A DNA stretch of 43,229 nt from Clostridia bacterium (GTDB lineage Bacteria; Bacillota; Clostridia; Oscillospirales; CAG-272), in assembly GCA_017468385.1 (NCBI GenBank), contig JAFUIQ010000014.1, forward strand, positions 1-43,229, read 5' to 3'. Below the pieces are notes generated by a model, which saw only the letters and a program-made list of their open reading frames with translations, searched no databases and was not told the origin of the DNA. Made by a program: the position numbers and the translations under genes. Every line of letters begins with the position of its first letter. Position 1 is the stretch's first letter. This document shows, piece by piece, positions 7,856 to 16,528 of the stretch.

Positions 7856-8938
7856 TCAGTACATCTGCACGGCCACGTACAGTTTTTCCATACTGCCGTT
7901 GATCTTGATATCGAGCACCAGATACACGGTACGCTTGAACGGCGTTTTGCGCACCTGCGCATCCGTCCACTCCGCTGCATCGACTTTTCCGGATTCGATC
8001 CACGCAGCGCGCTGCGCATTCACGTCGATGTATGCGGTGTTCTCATAGTCGCGATCCAGGATGTTCTCCTGCTCCAAATCGCGGAGGTAACCGTTCACAG
8101 CACCGATAAACAGCATCTGATTATCGTAGGTGTTGCGGTAGTTTCCGAGATAATTATCGCGGAATTCTGCACGGATATCGTCGGCAATCATGTCCATGGC
8201 TTCGACCGTTTCGATGTACTGCATGTCCTCGGTCTTGGTCTCGCCGTCCGTTGTGGTCTGGCTGTTGCAGCCAGAAGCAATACGCACTGTATTTCCGGAG
8301 CGCTCCAGAATCAGTTTTCCATCCTTCACGTCCGCCGCGGCATCCACAGACTTGGCACAATCCACCAGATCCGTGCAGGCCATATATGTAACGCTGCGGG
8401 ACACGTTGGCTGCTGCCAGCATACCGAGCAGAGACGGGATATACGCGCTTCCGGCTTTCTGACCGCGATCGTCCGCATAGGTAACGGTCGCCGTGGTGAA
8501 ATTCTCGATGTGCATGCTGTCCGGTGCAGATGCATTATAGAGCAGTGCCTTGTAGGTTCTTCCCTCCTTCTCCATCGATTTGATCCAGGATGCGACGGTC
8601 GCGGTATCCTCTGCGGTACCGTCCGCCACGCCGATGCGGCACGTGTCCAGATTGTCAGCAATGGCTTTCAGCGCGCCCTCAATGCCCTTTCCATCGAGAA
8701 TACGCACCACAGCCAGCTTATACGGTGCGGAGATGAAAACATCCTTGATCGCCCGCAAATTGGCTTCTGTGTACTTTGCTTTGTCCGCCAAGGCTTCCGT
8801 GTTGTTCCGATACTCCTTGTATACCGTTGCATCGGTATCATCTCGGATGATCAGGGCCGCAATCCCTCTCTCGGATCGCTCCATGAAGGATACCGCCCGC
8901 TGGCGGAACGTGACTTCCATATAAGGCTTTTCTGCCAT
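7856..8938 (-). CDS. Phage tail sheath protein (XkdK-like)
   Basis: 360-residue contractile sheath protein. The opening MAEKPYMEVTFRQRAVSFMERSERGIAALI is the family's start pattern, and the C-terminal domain ends with the usual TAYIDVNAQRAAWIESGKVDAAEWTDAQVRK block and a beta-strand module that links neighbouring subunits. Its presence places the phage among contractile-tail phages. The length is in the usual range for XkdK-type sheaths, slightly short. Confidence 0.95.
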   Translation of the reverse strand: MAEKPYMEVTFRQRAVSFMERSERGIAALIIRDDTDATVYKEYRNNTEALADKAKYTEANLRAIKDVFISAPYKLAVVRILDGKGIEGALKAIADNLDTCRIGVADGTAEDTATVASWIKSMEKEGRTYKALLYNASAPDSMHIENFTTATVTYADDRGQKAGSAYIPSLLGMLAAANVSRSVTYMACTDLVDCAKSVDAAADVKDGKLILERSGNTVRIASGCNSQTTTDGETKTEDMQYIETVEAMDMIADDIRAEFRDNYLGNYRNTYDNQMLFIGAVNGYLRDLEQENILDRDYENTAYIDVNAQRAAWIESGKVDAAEWTDAQVRKTPFKRTVYLVLDIKINGSMEKLYVAVQMY

Positions 8939-9414
8939 TAGTAGTCCTCCTGTTCGTAGGTAGTATGTAAAAGTTCCATCGGCTCTTCGTCATCCTCGTC
9001 AAGGCGTGCCAAATCACCGATTTGTCCGATTTCTGACACGGAGAAGGACAAAAGCACCGCCGCCTCGATGATGCTGCCAGCAATCTCATCGACGCTCAGG
9101 ACCGTGCCGTCCTCCATACGGACACCGTTTGTGAGCAGATATTCTTCGATCACCTGCTGTGCACGCAGACAATCGATTTTGAATGTGTAGACGTTCGGAG
9201 CGTTCCACGCCACCACGATCTGGCAGGTTCTCTGCCACGTGCTTCCGCTGTAGCGGCTGATTTTCGTTTCACCGAAAATCACCTTGGCAGACGGGCGCGG
9301 GATATCCTCATACACGTCTTTGGCCAGCATGGTATCCACCATGGCGGCATTCTGTAAGGCTGTTTTCACCGCTAAGGTAACGGCGGCGTTGATTTCTTCC
9401 GGTGTGTGCATCAT
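8938..9414 (-). CDS. Tail terminator / tail-completion-like protein
   Basis: 158-residue protein located just before the sheath gene, where the tail terminator normally sits. It has the alpha-beta start (EEINAAVTLAVKTALQ), a central beta-sheet (TCQIVVAWNAPNVYTFKIDCLRA) and an acidic C-terminus (LDEDDEEPMELLHTTYEQEDY). It resembles DUF6838-type phage tail terminators. The family call rests on position plus this outline, so it is moderate. Overlap of 4 nt with the upstream gene and adjacency to the sheath start indicate the same operon. Confidence 0.65.
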   Translation of the reverse strand: MMHTPEEINAAVTLAVKTALQNAAMVDTMLAKDVYEDIPRPSAKVIFGETKISRYSGSTWQRTCQIVVAWNAPNVYTFKIDCLRAQQVIEEYLLTNGVRMEDGTVLSVDEIAGSIIEAAVLLSFSVSEIGQIGDLARLDEDDEEPMELLHTTYEQEDY

Positions 9415-9923
9415 TGAATCAGTTTCTCCATGGCTTCTGCGAATTTGTTTTCTATGGTGTCGGTGAACTCCGACTCAAACGACTTTCTGGCATCGGCAAA
9501 AACGTATTTACCGGCAACATTCAATTTGACGCTCTCCGCTGTACGTTTATTCACTTTCGCCGGTTTGTCGAGAGTCTGCCCCTTTTTACCTACACGGTGG
9601 CCATATTCTATCAAGTTCGCATGATAGGCAGGCCTCGCTGCATATACACGTATAGAGCGTGTGCCTTTGTAGTAATACGGATCTCCTATCGTCAGGCTAT
9701 TATGGTAGCACTGTTCCTTGTTCTTTTTACGCTTGGAGTGTCCGACTCTGGAATCTGCGTTGCTCTGTATAATCGTGAGCAGCTCACCTGCCTGCATAAA
9801 CAACTGCGAATCGGCCCACTTTTCTACTTGGCCTATCATCACCTGTCCATTTTCGGCAATTCGCTTCAGGGCTTTATGGACCTCCGACATTTCAAACCCG
9901 GATATACTAAATACCTGTGCCAT
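9411..9923 (-). CDS. Neck / head-tail joining protein, HK97 gp10-like
   Basis: 170-residue protein with the HK97 gp10-type pattern: N-terminal helix (SEVHKALKRIAENGQVMIGQV), a basic central part, and VYAARPAYHANLIEYGHRVGKKG, which matches the 'YA..vEyGt' core of this tail-completion family. It lies between the head-closure and terminator genes. It overlaps the preceding gene by 17 nt. Role: joining the tail to the head or completing the tail. Confidence 0.8.
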   Translation of the reverse strand: MAQVFSISGFEMSEVHKALKRIAENGQVMIGQVEKWADSQLFMQAGELLTIIQSNADSRVGHSKRKKNKEQCYHNSLTIGDPYYYKGTRSIRVYAARPAYHANLIEYGHRVGKKGQTLDKPAKVNKRTAESVKLNVAGKYVFADARKSFESEFTDTIENKFAEAMEKLIQ

Positions 9924-10260
9924 TGCGTCCTACCTGCTCCCTCGCAGTGATAATAATGCGATCCCGGTGCTTGTAGTGAGGATCCCACGATACCACGTCA
10001 TAACGCTTGCCGCGGTATTCTATGTACATGTCCGTGCTCAGCGCGCAGGGCGCTCGGACCGTGATCTTGTGGGTATACTCCACGTAACTCTCGTCTGCTT
10101 CCGTATCGCGCACGGATGCGGATGAGGGGACGATCTCCGCCCACATCTTCCGCTTCAATGCGTATTCATAGGTTGACTCGCCCAGGGCGTTTTCCGCCTC
10201 TGTATCCCGGGCGAACAGGCTTATCCGGCATCGGAGCCGGGAAGAAAGCGTTTCACTCAT
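9907..10260 (-). CDS. Head-tail adaptor / head closure protein (SPP1 gp16-like)
   Basis: 117-residue head-closure protein. The body WAEIVPSSASVRDTEADESYVEYTHKITVRA followed by DMYIEYRGKRYDVVSWDP is the standard beta-barrel pattern of SPP1 gp16 / HK97 adaptors (phage_head-tail_joining family), which seals the portal after packaging. The ATG at 10260 was chosen because the gene before it stops at 10257, giving an ATGA overlap; longer readings would run through that gene. Confidence 0.87.
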   Translation of the reverse strand: MSETLSSRLRCRISLFARDTEAENALGESTYEYALKRKMWAEIVPSSASVRDTEADESYVEYTHKITVRAPCALSTDMYIEYRGKRYDVVSWDPHYKHRDRIIITAREQVGRNGTGI

Positions 10261-10553
10261 AGCAAATTCCTCGAATGCATTCCGAGGATCGTGGACACCG
10301 TGGGGTTCACGGTGTCCTTGTCCACGGTATAGGATCGCACGTCGTACAGATCTGCCGCAATGATCATTGCCGCCATTGCCATATCGGGATATTGATCCGC
10401 TTCCTCCGCCGTGAGGCCGGTGTACGAAAGACAAAAGCTCTGCGCCGCGCAGATCATCCCCTGCAGGTGCATTGTTTCCTCTTCGTCCACTTCGTCCAGC
10501 CGCGTATGACGGATCACGTCATCGGGGGTTATGGTTGACAGCGTAAGGCTCAT
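10257..10553 (-). CDS. Head-tail connector protein (gp6-like)
   Basis: 98-residue all-helical connector of the gp6/gp15 type. The sequence TPDDVIRHTRLDEVDEEETMHLQGMICAAQSFCLSYTGL followed by PDMAMAAMIIAADLYDVRS is typical of the adaptor ring that binds under the portal. The ATG overlaps the TAA of the capsid gene (TAATG), so a start upstream within the capsid gene is unlikely. Confidence 0.9.
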   Translation of the reverse strand: MSLTLSTITPDDVIRHTRLDEVDEEETMHLQGMICAAQSFCLSYTGLTAEEADQYPDMAMAAMIIAADLYDVRSYTVDKDTVNPTVSTILGMHSRNLL

Positions 10554-11707
10554 TACGCACCCATCTGGAGCACGGCCAGCTTCTGATGATCCGTTACCTT
10601 GGAATCCATCTCCGCCCAACCGATGAGGCCAACAGCGTGCATGTCTGCGTATTTCTCAACGAGCAGCTGCAGGCTTACGCTCTCGCGTACATTGATGGAC
10701 AGACCGGACATATCACCGTACAGAACTGCCTTGGCGGATGCCTCTGCCTTCGGCATATTGTCGGACAGTGCCACAGGCTTGCCGAGCAGTCTGTAGGGGA
10801 ATTCGGACGTAAGGTCATGCTGCAGGATGTACTGACCGTTCAAGTCCTTCAGTTTCTTCACCAGAGCGAAGGTTTCGGGATGAATGGTCCAGTATGCATC
10901 CTTCTGATATGCGCTGGGAACTTTGCTCTGCAGGGTGATCAGTTCATCCGCAGTAATTGCCGCAGCGGCTTTTGCCTTTTCTACGGTAGTGGTGCTCAGT
11001 GCACCGGTCATCTTGCCGTCAGTACCTACAAGGCACTCCTTCTCGATGAATTCTGCAAACTTCTGCGCCATCTCGGACACGATGAATCCCACAATGTCGA
11101 ACGTAGCAGAGTTGATCAGACTGCGGCCAATCAGCGTCAGTGCGCCGAACAGATATCCGGTGAGATCCACAGAGGTGAACTGGCCGGAATCCGCAGTCAG
11201 AGCCTTGAACTCGTCGGAATACGCCACGGTGATTTCGTGGGTACCGTTGGCCTTGCCCCATACAGGAACCTTCAGAGTGCCCTTTTCGCTGTAGTGAGTG
11301 GCACGGGCGAAAATGGGGGAAATCTCCTTCACAGTTTTGATGATTCTGGATGCGATGGTGACGGGAACAATGGCACCGTTCTCGCCAATACCCAGATTCT
11401 GCTCGCCGGCACGATGCTCTACAGTTCCGCCAGCCTTCTCGACGATGTAGTTGCGGAATGCCCGCTCCTCATCCATAGCGCGCTGCTCTTCTTCAGTGTT
11501 CTTGCCGCTCTTGGGCATACGGATGCCGCGCTCTTCCTCGGCGGCGGCGATGGTGCGATCCAGTTTCTCGATCTCCGCCTTTGCGGAGTTGTACTCGTTT
11601 TCCTCGGATTCAGTCATGGCGCGGGTTTCGTTCACCGCTGCCTCCACGATACCGTTCATCTTCTGGATCAGGGCATTTCTTTTTTCATACATGGCTTTCA
11701 GGTTCAT
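10553..11707 (-). CDS. Major capsid protein, HK97 family
   Basis: 384-residue HK97-fold major capsid protein. Residues 1-100 form the coiled-coil delta (scaffold) domain (KRNALIQKMNGIVEAAVNETRA, ending with basic residues near a likely cleavage zone around 100). The capsid domain follows with the N-arm AGEQNLGIGENGAIVPVTIASRII and the A-domain signature SPIFARATHYSEKGTLKVPVWG. The upstream protease would remove the scaffold part. The start overlaps the protease stop by 4 nt. Confidence 0.95.
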   Translation of the reverse strand: MNLKAMYEKRNALIQKMNGIVEAAVNETRAMTESEENEYNSAKAEIEKLDRTIAAAEEERGIRMPKSGKNTEEEQRAMDEERAFRNYIVEKAGGTVEHRAGEQNLGIGENGAIVPVTIASRIIKTVKEISPIFARATHYSEKGTLKVPVWGKANGTHEITVAYSDEFKALTADSGQFTSVDLTGYLFGALTLIGRSLINSATFDIVGFIVSEMAQKFAEFIEKECLVGTDGKMTGALSTTTVEKAKAAAAITADELITLQSKVPSAYQKDAYWTIHPETFALVKKLKDLNGQYILQHDLTSEFPYRLLGKPVALSDNMPKAEASAKAVLYGDMSGLSINVRESVSLQLLVEKYADMHAVGLIGWAEMDSKVTDHQKLAVLQMGA

Positions 11708-12300
11708 TTTGCTCTTCCTTTCAGTTTCAAAATTTCAATTTCTGCCAGTCTGGCAGTATAATCGGGAACTTCGCTCACGTCCTCGCCTGCATCTTCTGCG
11801 CCGCGGACTTCTTTCACCGCGGTGGATTCGCCGCGCATCTCGATGGATGTGCCAATGTATGCGGGGCATTCGGTAAGGATCGATACTTCGCCCAGGTCGA
11901 TGTCGGACAGGGTGCGTCTCTGGATTCCCTCTCCCGCATCTTCCCAGTCGTCCGTGATTTTGGTGAATCCAAAGGACCACCCTCGCAATTTGCGGTTTCT
12001 GGCGCTTCGGATCACCTCGGGATCGTGCACCGTGGCTTCTGCATACAGACCGATGTTGTCTTCTTTCAGCAACAGCGATCCGTTTTCGGTGGTACCAAGT
12101 GTCCGTCCATGGTTGAAGCGGACCTCAATGGGATGACCGCGCGCTATGGCCTTGGCAAAGGTGCCTGCCTTGACGCGTTCCACAAAATCCCCCGTAGCAC
12201 CCGGGCACATCTGCCGCGGCAATACCCGGCTGTCCCGCTCCACGGCGTTCACGTAACCGGAGATCACCGCCTCCGTTGCACTTCGGATCTCAATCTTCAC
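11704..12300 (-). CDS. Prohead protease, HK97 family
   Basis: 198-residue prohead serine protease (herpesvirus-assemblin fold). His64 in RFNHG and Ser109 in LRGWSFGFT are the expected catalytic residues. It cleaves the capsid scaffold domain and itself during maturation. The C-terminal 40 residues are acidic and helical, likely a capsid-targeting tail. It lies between the portal and capsid genes as expected. Confidence 0.94.
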   Translation of the reverse strand: MKIEIRSATEAVISGYVNAVERDSRVLPRQMCPGATGDFVERVKAGTFAKAIARGHPIEVRFNHGRTLGTTENGSLLLKEDNIGLYAEATVHDPEVIRSARNRKLRGWSFGFTKITDDWEDAGEGIQRRTLSDIDLGEVSILTECPAYIGTSIEMRGESTAVKEVRGAEDAGEDVSEVPDYTARLAEIEILKLKGRAK

Positions 12301-12301
12301 G

Positions 12302-13513
12302 CTACTTTCCTCCTTTCCCTGCAGTTAAGTATACCGTTTGGTTGGTATTGGGTGTATATACCGTTCCCTTCACGGGATCATACAGCACATCATTCAAACC
12401 GAGTTTGATAAAGTTCATTCCCAGCGGTTTCATGTTCTCTTTGTAACGCACTTCGTCTGGCTGCAGGAAATTTGCATCCAGCGCCATCTTGTACGCCTGA
12501 TACCGTTTGAGAATATCGCCCTTTGTCAGCTCGGTAGAATCGATTTCAAAATACATCTCGCCTTTTTCATGCTCCAGAAGTAAGGCGTCGTTGATGGCAT
12601 CCTGCAATATGGTGATAACCGGCATCACCGCCGTCTGCACGGCATTGACGATGTCCGATTTGTCACCTTTACCCGCGATCACCTCCGGCGACAGAAGAAA
12701 CAGCTGCGCCACGCTGGCCGCATTGGTGATCTTGTTCTGGTTAATCTGCAGATCCACGGACGAAGAGGATGTTTCCTTGAACGTCAATCCCTGATTGAGA
12801 ATCAGCATATTGTTGCTGTCCTGGGAATACAGTTCTGCCCACGCCTTTCTCAGCTTCTCCATGGATTTGTCATCCAGTTTGCGTTCCGCCTGGATGACAC
12901 CCTTTTTGTTGCCGCCCGTTTTGGTGATCTGCATCTCATATTTGAGCGCGGAAAAAGCGGTCAGCAGTTGGATCGGCGCCTGCGCCGGCACGCTCTGCCC
13001 ATTGGCACCGTCCTTGGAATTGCGCAGAATGCGTATAAAATCGTATGGCGCGTACTTTTTACCACCCACCATGTAATCCGCGTCGTGATAGATCGGATCT
13101 GCCGTCGTTGTGGCGGACACATCCTTTGCACAGACGTAATGCAGCGCCTTCACAGTGTTGAAATTCTTCTCTATGTAGGCATATCCCGCGCCGTAATTGA
13201 AATAATCCCGGATCATGCTGCGCACCATCATGGTGGTGTTGAACAGTTCATCACCGGTATATCCGTTCAGCAGTCTGACACGATGATCATCGGTAACTTC
13301 CTCTGTGCTTGTACCGTTCTCCCGGTACAGCTTGATGGGAAGCCCCGCAATCATGCCCGCTATAAAGTCTACCGACGCGGCATATGTGGGAATTTGCATG
13401 GCTGTTTCCGCCGTTACGGTGCCATCTTTCAGGATCTGCCGCAAAAGCTCGTCTGCATCGACCATGCCCGCAGGCACAGATCGTCGCTCGAATATTCTTT
13501 TAAAAAGTCCCAT
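12302..13513 (-). CDS. Phage portal protein, HK97 family
   Basis: 403-residue portal protein forming the dodecameric vertex for DNA entry and tail attachment. The MGLFKRIFERR start, YAASVDFIAGMIAGLPIKLYRENG, the DYFNYGAGYAYIEK wing segment and the long C-terminal clip and barrel helices match the HK97/phage_portal family. Start ATG overlaps the terminase stop (TAATG); a start six codons earlier would lie inside the terminase end and lacks a ribosome site. Confidence 0.95.
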   Translation of the reverse strand: MGLFKRIFERRSVPAGMVDADELLRQILKDGTVTAETAMQIPTYAASVDFIAGMIAGLPIKLYRENGTSTEEVTDDHRVRLLNGYTGDELFNTTMMVRSMIRDYFNYGAGYAYIEKNFNTVKALHYVCAKDVSATTTADPIYHDADYMVGGKKYAPYDFIRILRNSKDGANGQSVPAQAPIQLLTAFSALKYEMQITKTGGNKKGVIQAERKLDDKSMEKLRKAWAELYSQDSNNMLILNQGLTFKETSSSSVDLQINQNKITNAASVAQLFLLSPEVIAGKGDKSDIVNAVQTAVMPVITILQDAINDALLLEHEKGEMYFEIDSTELTKGDILKRYQAYKMALDANFLQPDEVRYKENMKPLGMNFIKLGLNDVLYDPVKGTVYTPNTNQTVYLTAGKGGK

Positions 13514-15195
13514 TACGTTTGCACGGTCCATGCCGCATCGTCAAGCAGCATCTCGTCCATGGCGAGACGGATTGCATTGAGCGTTGCCATTACCATGTCC
13601 ACCTTTCCTCCGGATTTTTTCTTGTTCACGTATTTATTGCCGTTGGTATCCGATGTGCACCGGGCGTTCTGGAAGTTGATTTCCAGCATCCGATTGCGAT
13701 CGTACCGAAATTTCCCCTGCTCGATCTGCTCATACAGCAATTTGGTCGGCGGATGCAGTACGGAGGAATGCTGACGAATCTCCGTGCACGAGATCGGATT
13801 ATCTGCCGCCTCGATCTTTTGGACAGAGGACAGCGCATTCCATCGGTCGTATCCCAACTCCATCACATTCACGCCGTACCGCGCCGCAATGCTTAAAATG
13901 AATCGCTCCACGTATGCGTAGTCGATGATTCGATCACCACAGGCGAAGCAGCATCCCTCTCGGATGAGTGCCCTGTAGTCCACGCCTTCTTTCGCGCTCT
14001 TCAGCTCGATCTTATCCTCCGGGATAAAGCCCCAGGCTTTGGCGTGGATACATCCGTCCCGTATCGTAACCATGGCAACGGCCGTATTATCGTCCGTCGC
14101 GGATAAGTCCACACCAATCCACACATCGCGCCCACGCCAGAACGCGAGATCCTCCTCCGTCACACATTCCTTGACGTGGTTGATATCCACATATCCCTCC
14201 ACGCCGAGGCTCTTGTAGCGGATATTGCACACTTTGCAAAGGAAGTCCTGCCGCTGATTCTCGTACAGGATCGCCATGGCACGGCTTTTCTTCAATGCGG
14301 TCATCATGCGTTTGTTGCCTACCGCTATCGGATTTGCTTGGTACAGCACACGATCATCCGTCTGCCAATCCTTGATCAGTTCCGTGTCCGGCTCATATAG
14401 CAAGGCAAAGATATCGTCCCGATCCAAAAGCCCGTCAATGGACTTTTTGGCGGCGTCGATCTCGTCCAGCATGGCGTTGTTGTCGTTGGGGTACTGTGTC
14501 GATATAATGATCCCCAGCGGTTCGGGCAGATCCACTTGGGAATACCGCATCGCGGTCAGCGGATACGTGTCCAGCGCGCCTGCTTCATCTGCCAGCCAAA
14601 TGGCCGCCAGTTTACCGTCCATGCGGTCATTGGAATACGCAAGCGGCGTGTATTCCGCATCGTTGATCTTGCAGCGAATACAATCCCGCATGATGCGGAA
14701 GTGGTCCACCAGCTCCGGCGACGACTTTATGATTTTTGCTACCGCCAGCCGCAATTCCGAGGACAGCCGGAAATCCGGTGCCACGGAAAAGGATCTGGCA
14801 AACGGCACCTGCGTCAGCATATCTCGAATGAATATTCCGCCGGCATTGAACGTCTTGTGATTTTTTCGGCCGATTTCCAAAACGGCCGTCGTATACTGGC
14901 GCAGATTATCCTCGCGCCGCAATGTGGTGTATATGGCGGTCATCAGAAAACACGCATAGTCATCCATGGCTTCCGTCATCGGAGTGCGCGTGTCCGGATG
15001 CACCACCAGGGACATGAGCCGATCGTTCTGTGCCGCGATCTTGGTGCTCACATAGGACTTGTCGTCCTTCCCGTCCGCAATATCGATCCACTTTTCTGCC
15101 TGCCGTTTGACATATACTCCCACCTCGCCGCTCGTATCCTCGGCGCAATGATAGGCGTACCGATACGCCCGTGTGTCCTTAATATCAACCGGCAT
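13513..15195 (-). CDS. Terminase large subunit (Terminase_1 type)
   Basis: 560-residue packaging motor. The ATPase part has a Walker A variant GRKNHKT at residues 109-115 and Walker B LADE at 201-204. The nuclease domain begins near residue 355 with VWIGVDLSATDDNTAVAMV, containing the first catalytic Asp. These features match the HK97-like (YmfN/Terminase_1) group, which usually cuts at cos sites with an HNH partner; an HNH gene is indeed two genes upstream. It overlaps the small subunit by 11 nt. Confidence 0.95.
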   Translation of the reverse strand: MPVDIKDTRAYRYAYHCAEDTSGEVGVYVKRQAEKWIDIADGKDDKSYVSTKIAAQNDRLMSLVVHPDTRTPMTEAMDDYACFLMTAIYTTLRREDNLRQYTTAVLEIGRKNHKTFNAGGIFIRDMLTQVPFARSFSVAPDFRLSSELRLAVAKIIKSSPELVDHFRIMRDCIRCKINDAEYTPLAYSNDRMDGKLAAIWLADEAGALDTYPLTAMRYSQVDLPEPLGIIISTQYPNDNNAMLDEIDAAKKSIDGLLDRDDIFALLYEPDTELIKDWQTDDRVLYQANPIAVGNKRMMTALKKSRAMAILYENQRQDFLCKVCNIRYKSLGVEGYVDINHVKECVTEEDLAFWRGRDVWIGVDLSATDDNTAVAMVTIRDGCIHAKAWGFIPEDKIELKSAKEGVDYRALIREGCCFACGDRIIDYAYVERFILSIAARYGVNVMELGYDRWNALSSVQKIEAADNPISCTEIRQHSSVLHPPTKLLYEQIEQGKFRYDRNRMLEINFQNARCTSDTNGNKYVNKKKSGGKVDMVMATLNAIRLAMDEMLLDDAAWTVQT

Positions 15196-15643
15196 CGCTA
15201 TTCAGTGCCAGCATCAGCGCGGACGGTCCCTTGTCTGCTGCCATTTTTGCGGAGGAGTATTTTGCCCGGGACTGTGGTGACAAGCACAACTCAGTACAGC
15301 ACCGGTAGAAATCCTTGGTGTATTTGTCCTTGGCCTTCATCAGCCTGTCATTGGCAATCTTTTGCGGATCAGCATTGATTTCGGTTTCGATGTAGGTCAT
15401 GCGATCCACCGCAATGGCGAATGTGGCCAAGATATAGGCATCCAGACTGCCCAGCATATCGCTGGCTTTCAGTTCCCTCACCACCGATCGGAAGATCTTC
15501 TTCTGCTCTTTTGTTAAGTGCTGCGGAGGCACCGGGCCACTGCCCTCTCCTCGGATGGCGTTTTCGATTTCACGCCGTGAATTCGTCTCTTCTTTGGTCT
15601 CGTGCCTGGATCTCGCACCTGTGGCCTTTGCCGGTCTTGCCAT
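15185..15643 (-). CDS. Terminase small subunit, P27 family
   Basis: 152-residue DNA-recognition subunit of the packaging complex. The P27 pattern is visible: basic N-terminus (ARPAKATGARSRHETKEE), PPQHLTKEQKKIFRSVVRELKA, then the helical ALATFAIAVDRM-like core and the C-terminal LCLSPQSRAKYSSAK motif. It partners with the next gene. Confidence 0.93.
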   Translation of the reverse strand: MARPAKATGARSRHETKEETNSRREIENAIRGEGSGPVPPQHLTKEQKKIFRSVVRELKASDMLGSLDAYILATFAIAVDRMTYIETEINADPQKIANDRLMKAKDKYTKDFYRCCTELCLSPQSRAKYSSAKMAADKGPSALMLALNSDAG

Positions 15644-15738
15644 CCTCGTACCTCCATTTCGGGAATATTTTGTGTCTGTGGGTAGGCCGTACCGTGTGGC
15701 GTTGCCTAATCTGCCGCGGTGACCTCCCCGGGGGGGTC
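15644..15738. other. Candidate cos (packaging) site region
   Basis: In HK97-like phages the cohesive-end site lies between the HNH gene and the small terminase. Here the 62-nt gap between these genes and the adjoining G/C tract at about 15721-15738 (a near-palindrome, GACCTCCCC followed by GGGGGGGTC, within the HNH 3' end) are the natural candidates. This is inference from gene order and base composition; no cleavage position can be read. Confidence 0.35.
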
Positions 15739-16092
15739 GCGCGCGATCTTATGTAAAAGATTTCTGTCCACGCCTCCCCTGTCTGCGCGCTTGTGGCACC
15801 AGTAGCACAGTGTCACAAGGTTATCGTCATCGAGTCGCCTGTCAAATGCCTCAAAAAGCGGCTCAATATGATGAACTTCCAACTGTTTTGCACATAAAAT
15901 TCGATTATGCAGACACAATCTGCACAGGTGCAGATCTCTCTGCTTGATGACTCGCGTTTTATCCTTCCATGCCTGCGTGTTGCGGAATCGTTTGGCACGA
16001 CTATCCCGGTCAGACCGTTGCGCTTGTGGTCTTCTCCCACAGTTGAATCCTTTGTCATGCCGCCGGCCGCAGTACGGACAATATACCTTCAT
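15706..16092 (-). CDS. HNH endonuclease (packaging-associated)
   Basis: About 128-residue HNH nuclease. CPYCGRRH near the start and a second CRLCL...C..C pair bind zinc, and the core is EVHHIEPLFEAFDRRLDDDNLVTLCYWCHKRAD, holding the H-N-H catalytic residues. HNH proteins next to terminase genes assist the large subunit in cutting cos sites in HK97-like phages. The ATG at 16092 has GGGAG just upstream; an ATG three codons earlier is possible. Confidence 0.9.
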   Translation of the reverse strand: MKVYCPYCGRRHDKGFNCGRRPQAQRSDRDSRAKRFRNTQAWKDKTRVIKQRDLHLCRLCLHNRILCAKQLEVHHIEPLFEAFDRRLDDDNLVTLCYWCHKRADRGGVDRNLLHKIARDPPGEVTAAD

Positions 16093-16109
16093 GTCTCCCA
16101 TGCATATTC

Positions 16110-16131
16110 GGCGCGGCGTATGTGCCGCGCC
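16110..16131. repeat. Perfect 8-bp GC-rich inverted repeat before the late operon
   Basis: GGCGCGGC (16110-16117) and GCCGCGCC (16124-16131) with a 6-nt loop. It sits about 18 nt upstream of the HNH start on the minus strand, so it would lie in the 5' leader of the late transcript. There is no T-run on either side, so it is not a standard terminator; it could be a leader RNA structure or protein-binding site. Confidence 0.5.
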
Positions 16132-16261
16132 TATGCCCCTCCACTTACTACCGGCAGTGCGCTATGACTACCCTATCCTGTATTGTACAAGCAAAAACCC
16201 GCAACGAACTGCAAAGTATTCCCTTGCAGAAAATATTTTTTCACAAATTTTGAAAAAACTC
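16132..16261. other. Late-operon leader region, no gene seen
   Basis: No open frame of note between the HNH leader hairpin and the hicA promoter. It holds an imperfect inverted repeat CTGCAA-N9-TTGCAG (16209-16229) and an AT-rich stretch. The late promoter for the minus-strand structural operon should lie here, but I see no good sigma-A type -35/-10 pair, which would fit an activator-dependent promoter. Confidence 0.45.
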
Positions 16262-16290
16262 TTGACATACGTGTTAATACGTGTTATAAT
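16262..16290 (+). promoter_or_regulatory. hicAB promoter with tandem 10-bp operator-like repeat
   Basis: TTGACA (16262-16267), 17-nt spacer, TATAAT (16285-16290): full consensus. The spacer is almost wholly made of two exact tandem copies of ATACGTGTTA (16267-16276 and 16277-16286), one helical turn apart. HicB antitoxins bind their own promoter, so this is the likely autoregulatory site. Confidence 0.85.
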
Positions 16291-16309
16291 ATATACAGGA
16301 GGTGAGGAA

Positions 16310-16492
16310 GTGAACTACGGAGAACTAAAACGACTGCTTAAAAAGATCGGATGCCACAAAGACCACGAGGGCACACGCCACGAAATGTGGTACAGTCCGA
16401 TCACAGGCAAGATGTTTCCGGTAGGTCGCCACGACCGCCAAGAGGTTGCTTCCGGTACACTAAAAAACATCCGGAGAGATGCGGGGCTTTAA
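16310..16492 (+). CDS. hicA: HicA-type mRNA interferase toxin
   Basis: 60-residue HicA toxin (double-stranded RNA-binding-like fold), which cleaves mRNA and is held inactive by HicB. Features: YGELKRLLKKIGC at the N-terminus, the catalytic His24 in GTRHEMW, the SPITGKMFPVGRHD strand and the C-terminal GTLKNIRRDAGL helix. The start is GTG at 16310, 7 nt after AGGAGG. It stands alone on the plus strand between minus-strand early and late phage genes, with its own promoter, so it behaves as a moron. The partner hicB follows 36 nt downstream. Confidence 0.93.
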   Translation: MNYGELKRLLKKIGCHKDHEGTRHEMWYSPITGKMFPVGRHDRQEVASGTLKNIRRDAGL

Positions 16493-16528
16493 TAAAGCCC
16501 CACCATCTTCCCCGAAAGGAGATAGATT

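Noticed and set aside
7736-8941. Long plus-strand open frame opposite the sheath gene
   Set aside because: It is antisense to a clear sheath protein; composition is His/Ile/Val-rich as expected of a shadow frame.
10295-10320. 10-bp inverted repeat GGACACCGTG / CACGGTGTCC
   Set aside because: It lies inside the connector gene where DTVNPTV codons produce it, with no T-run and no nearby gene boundary.
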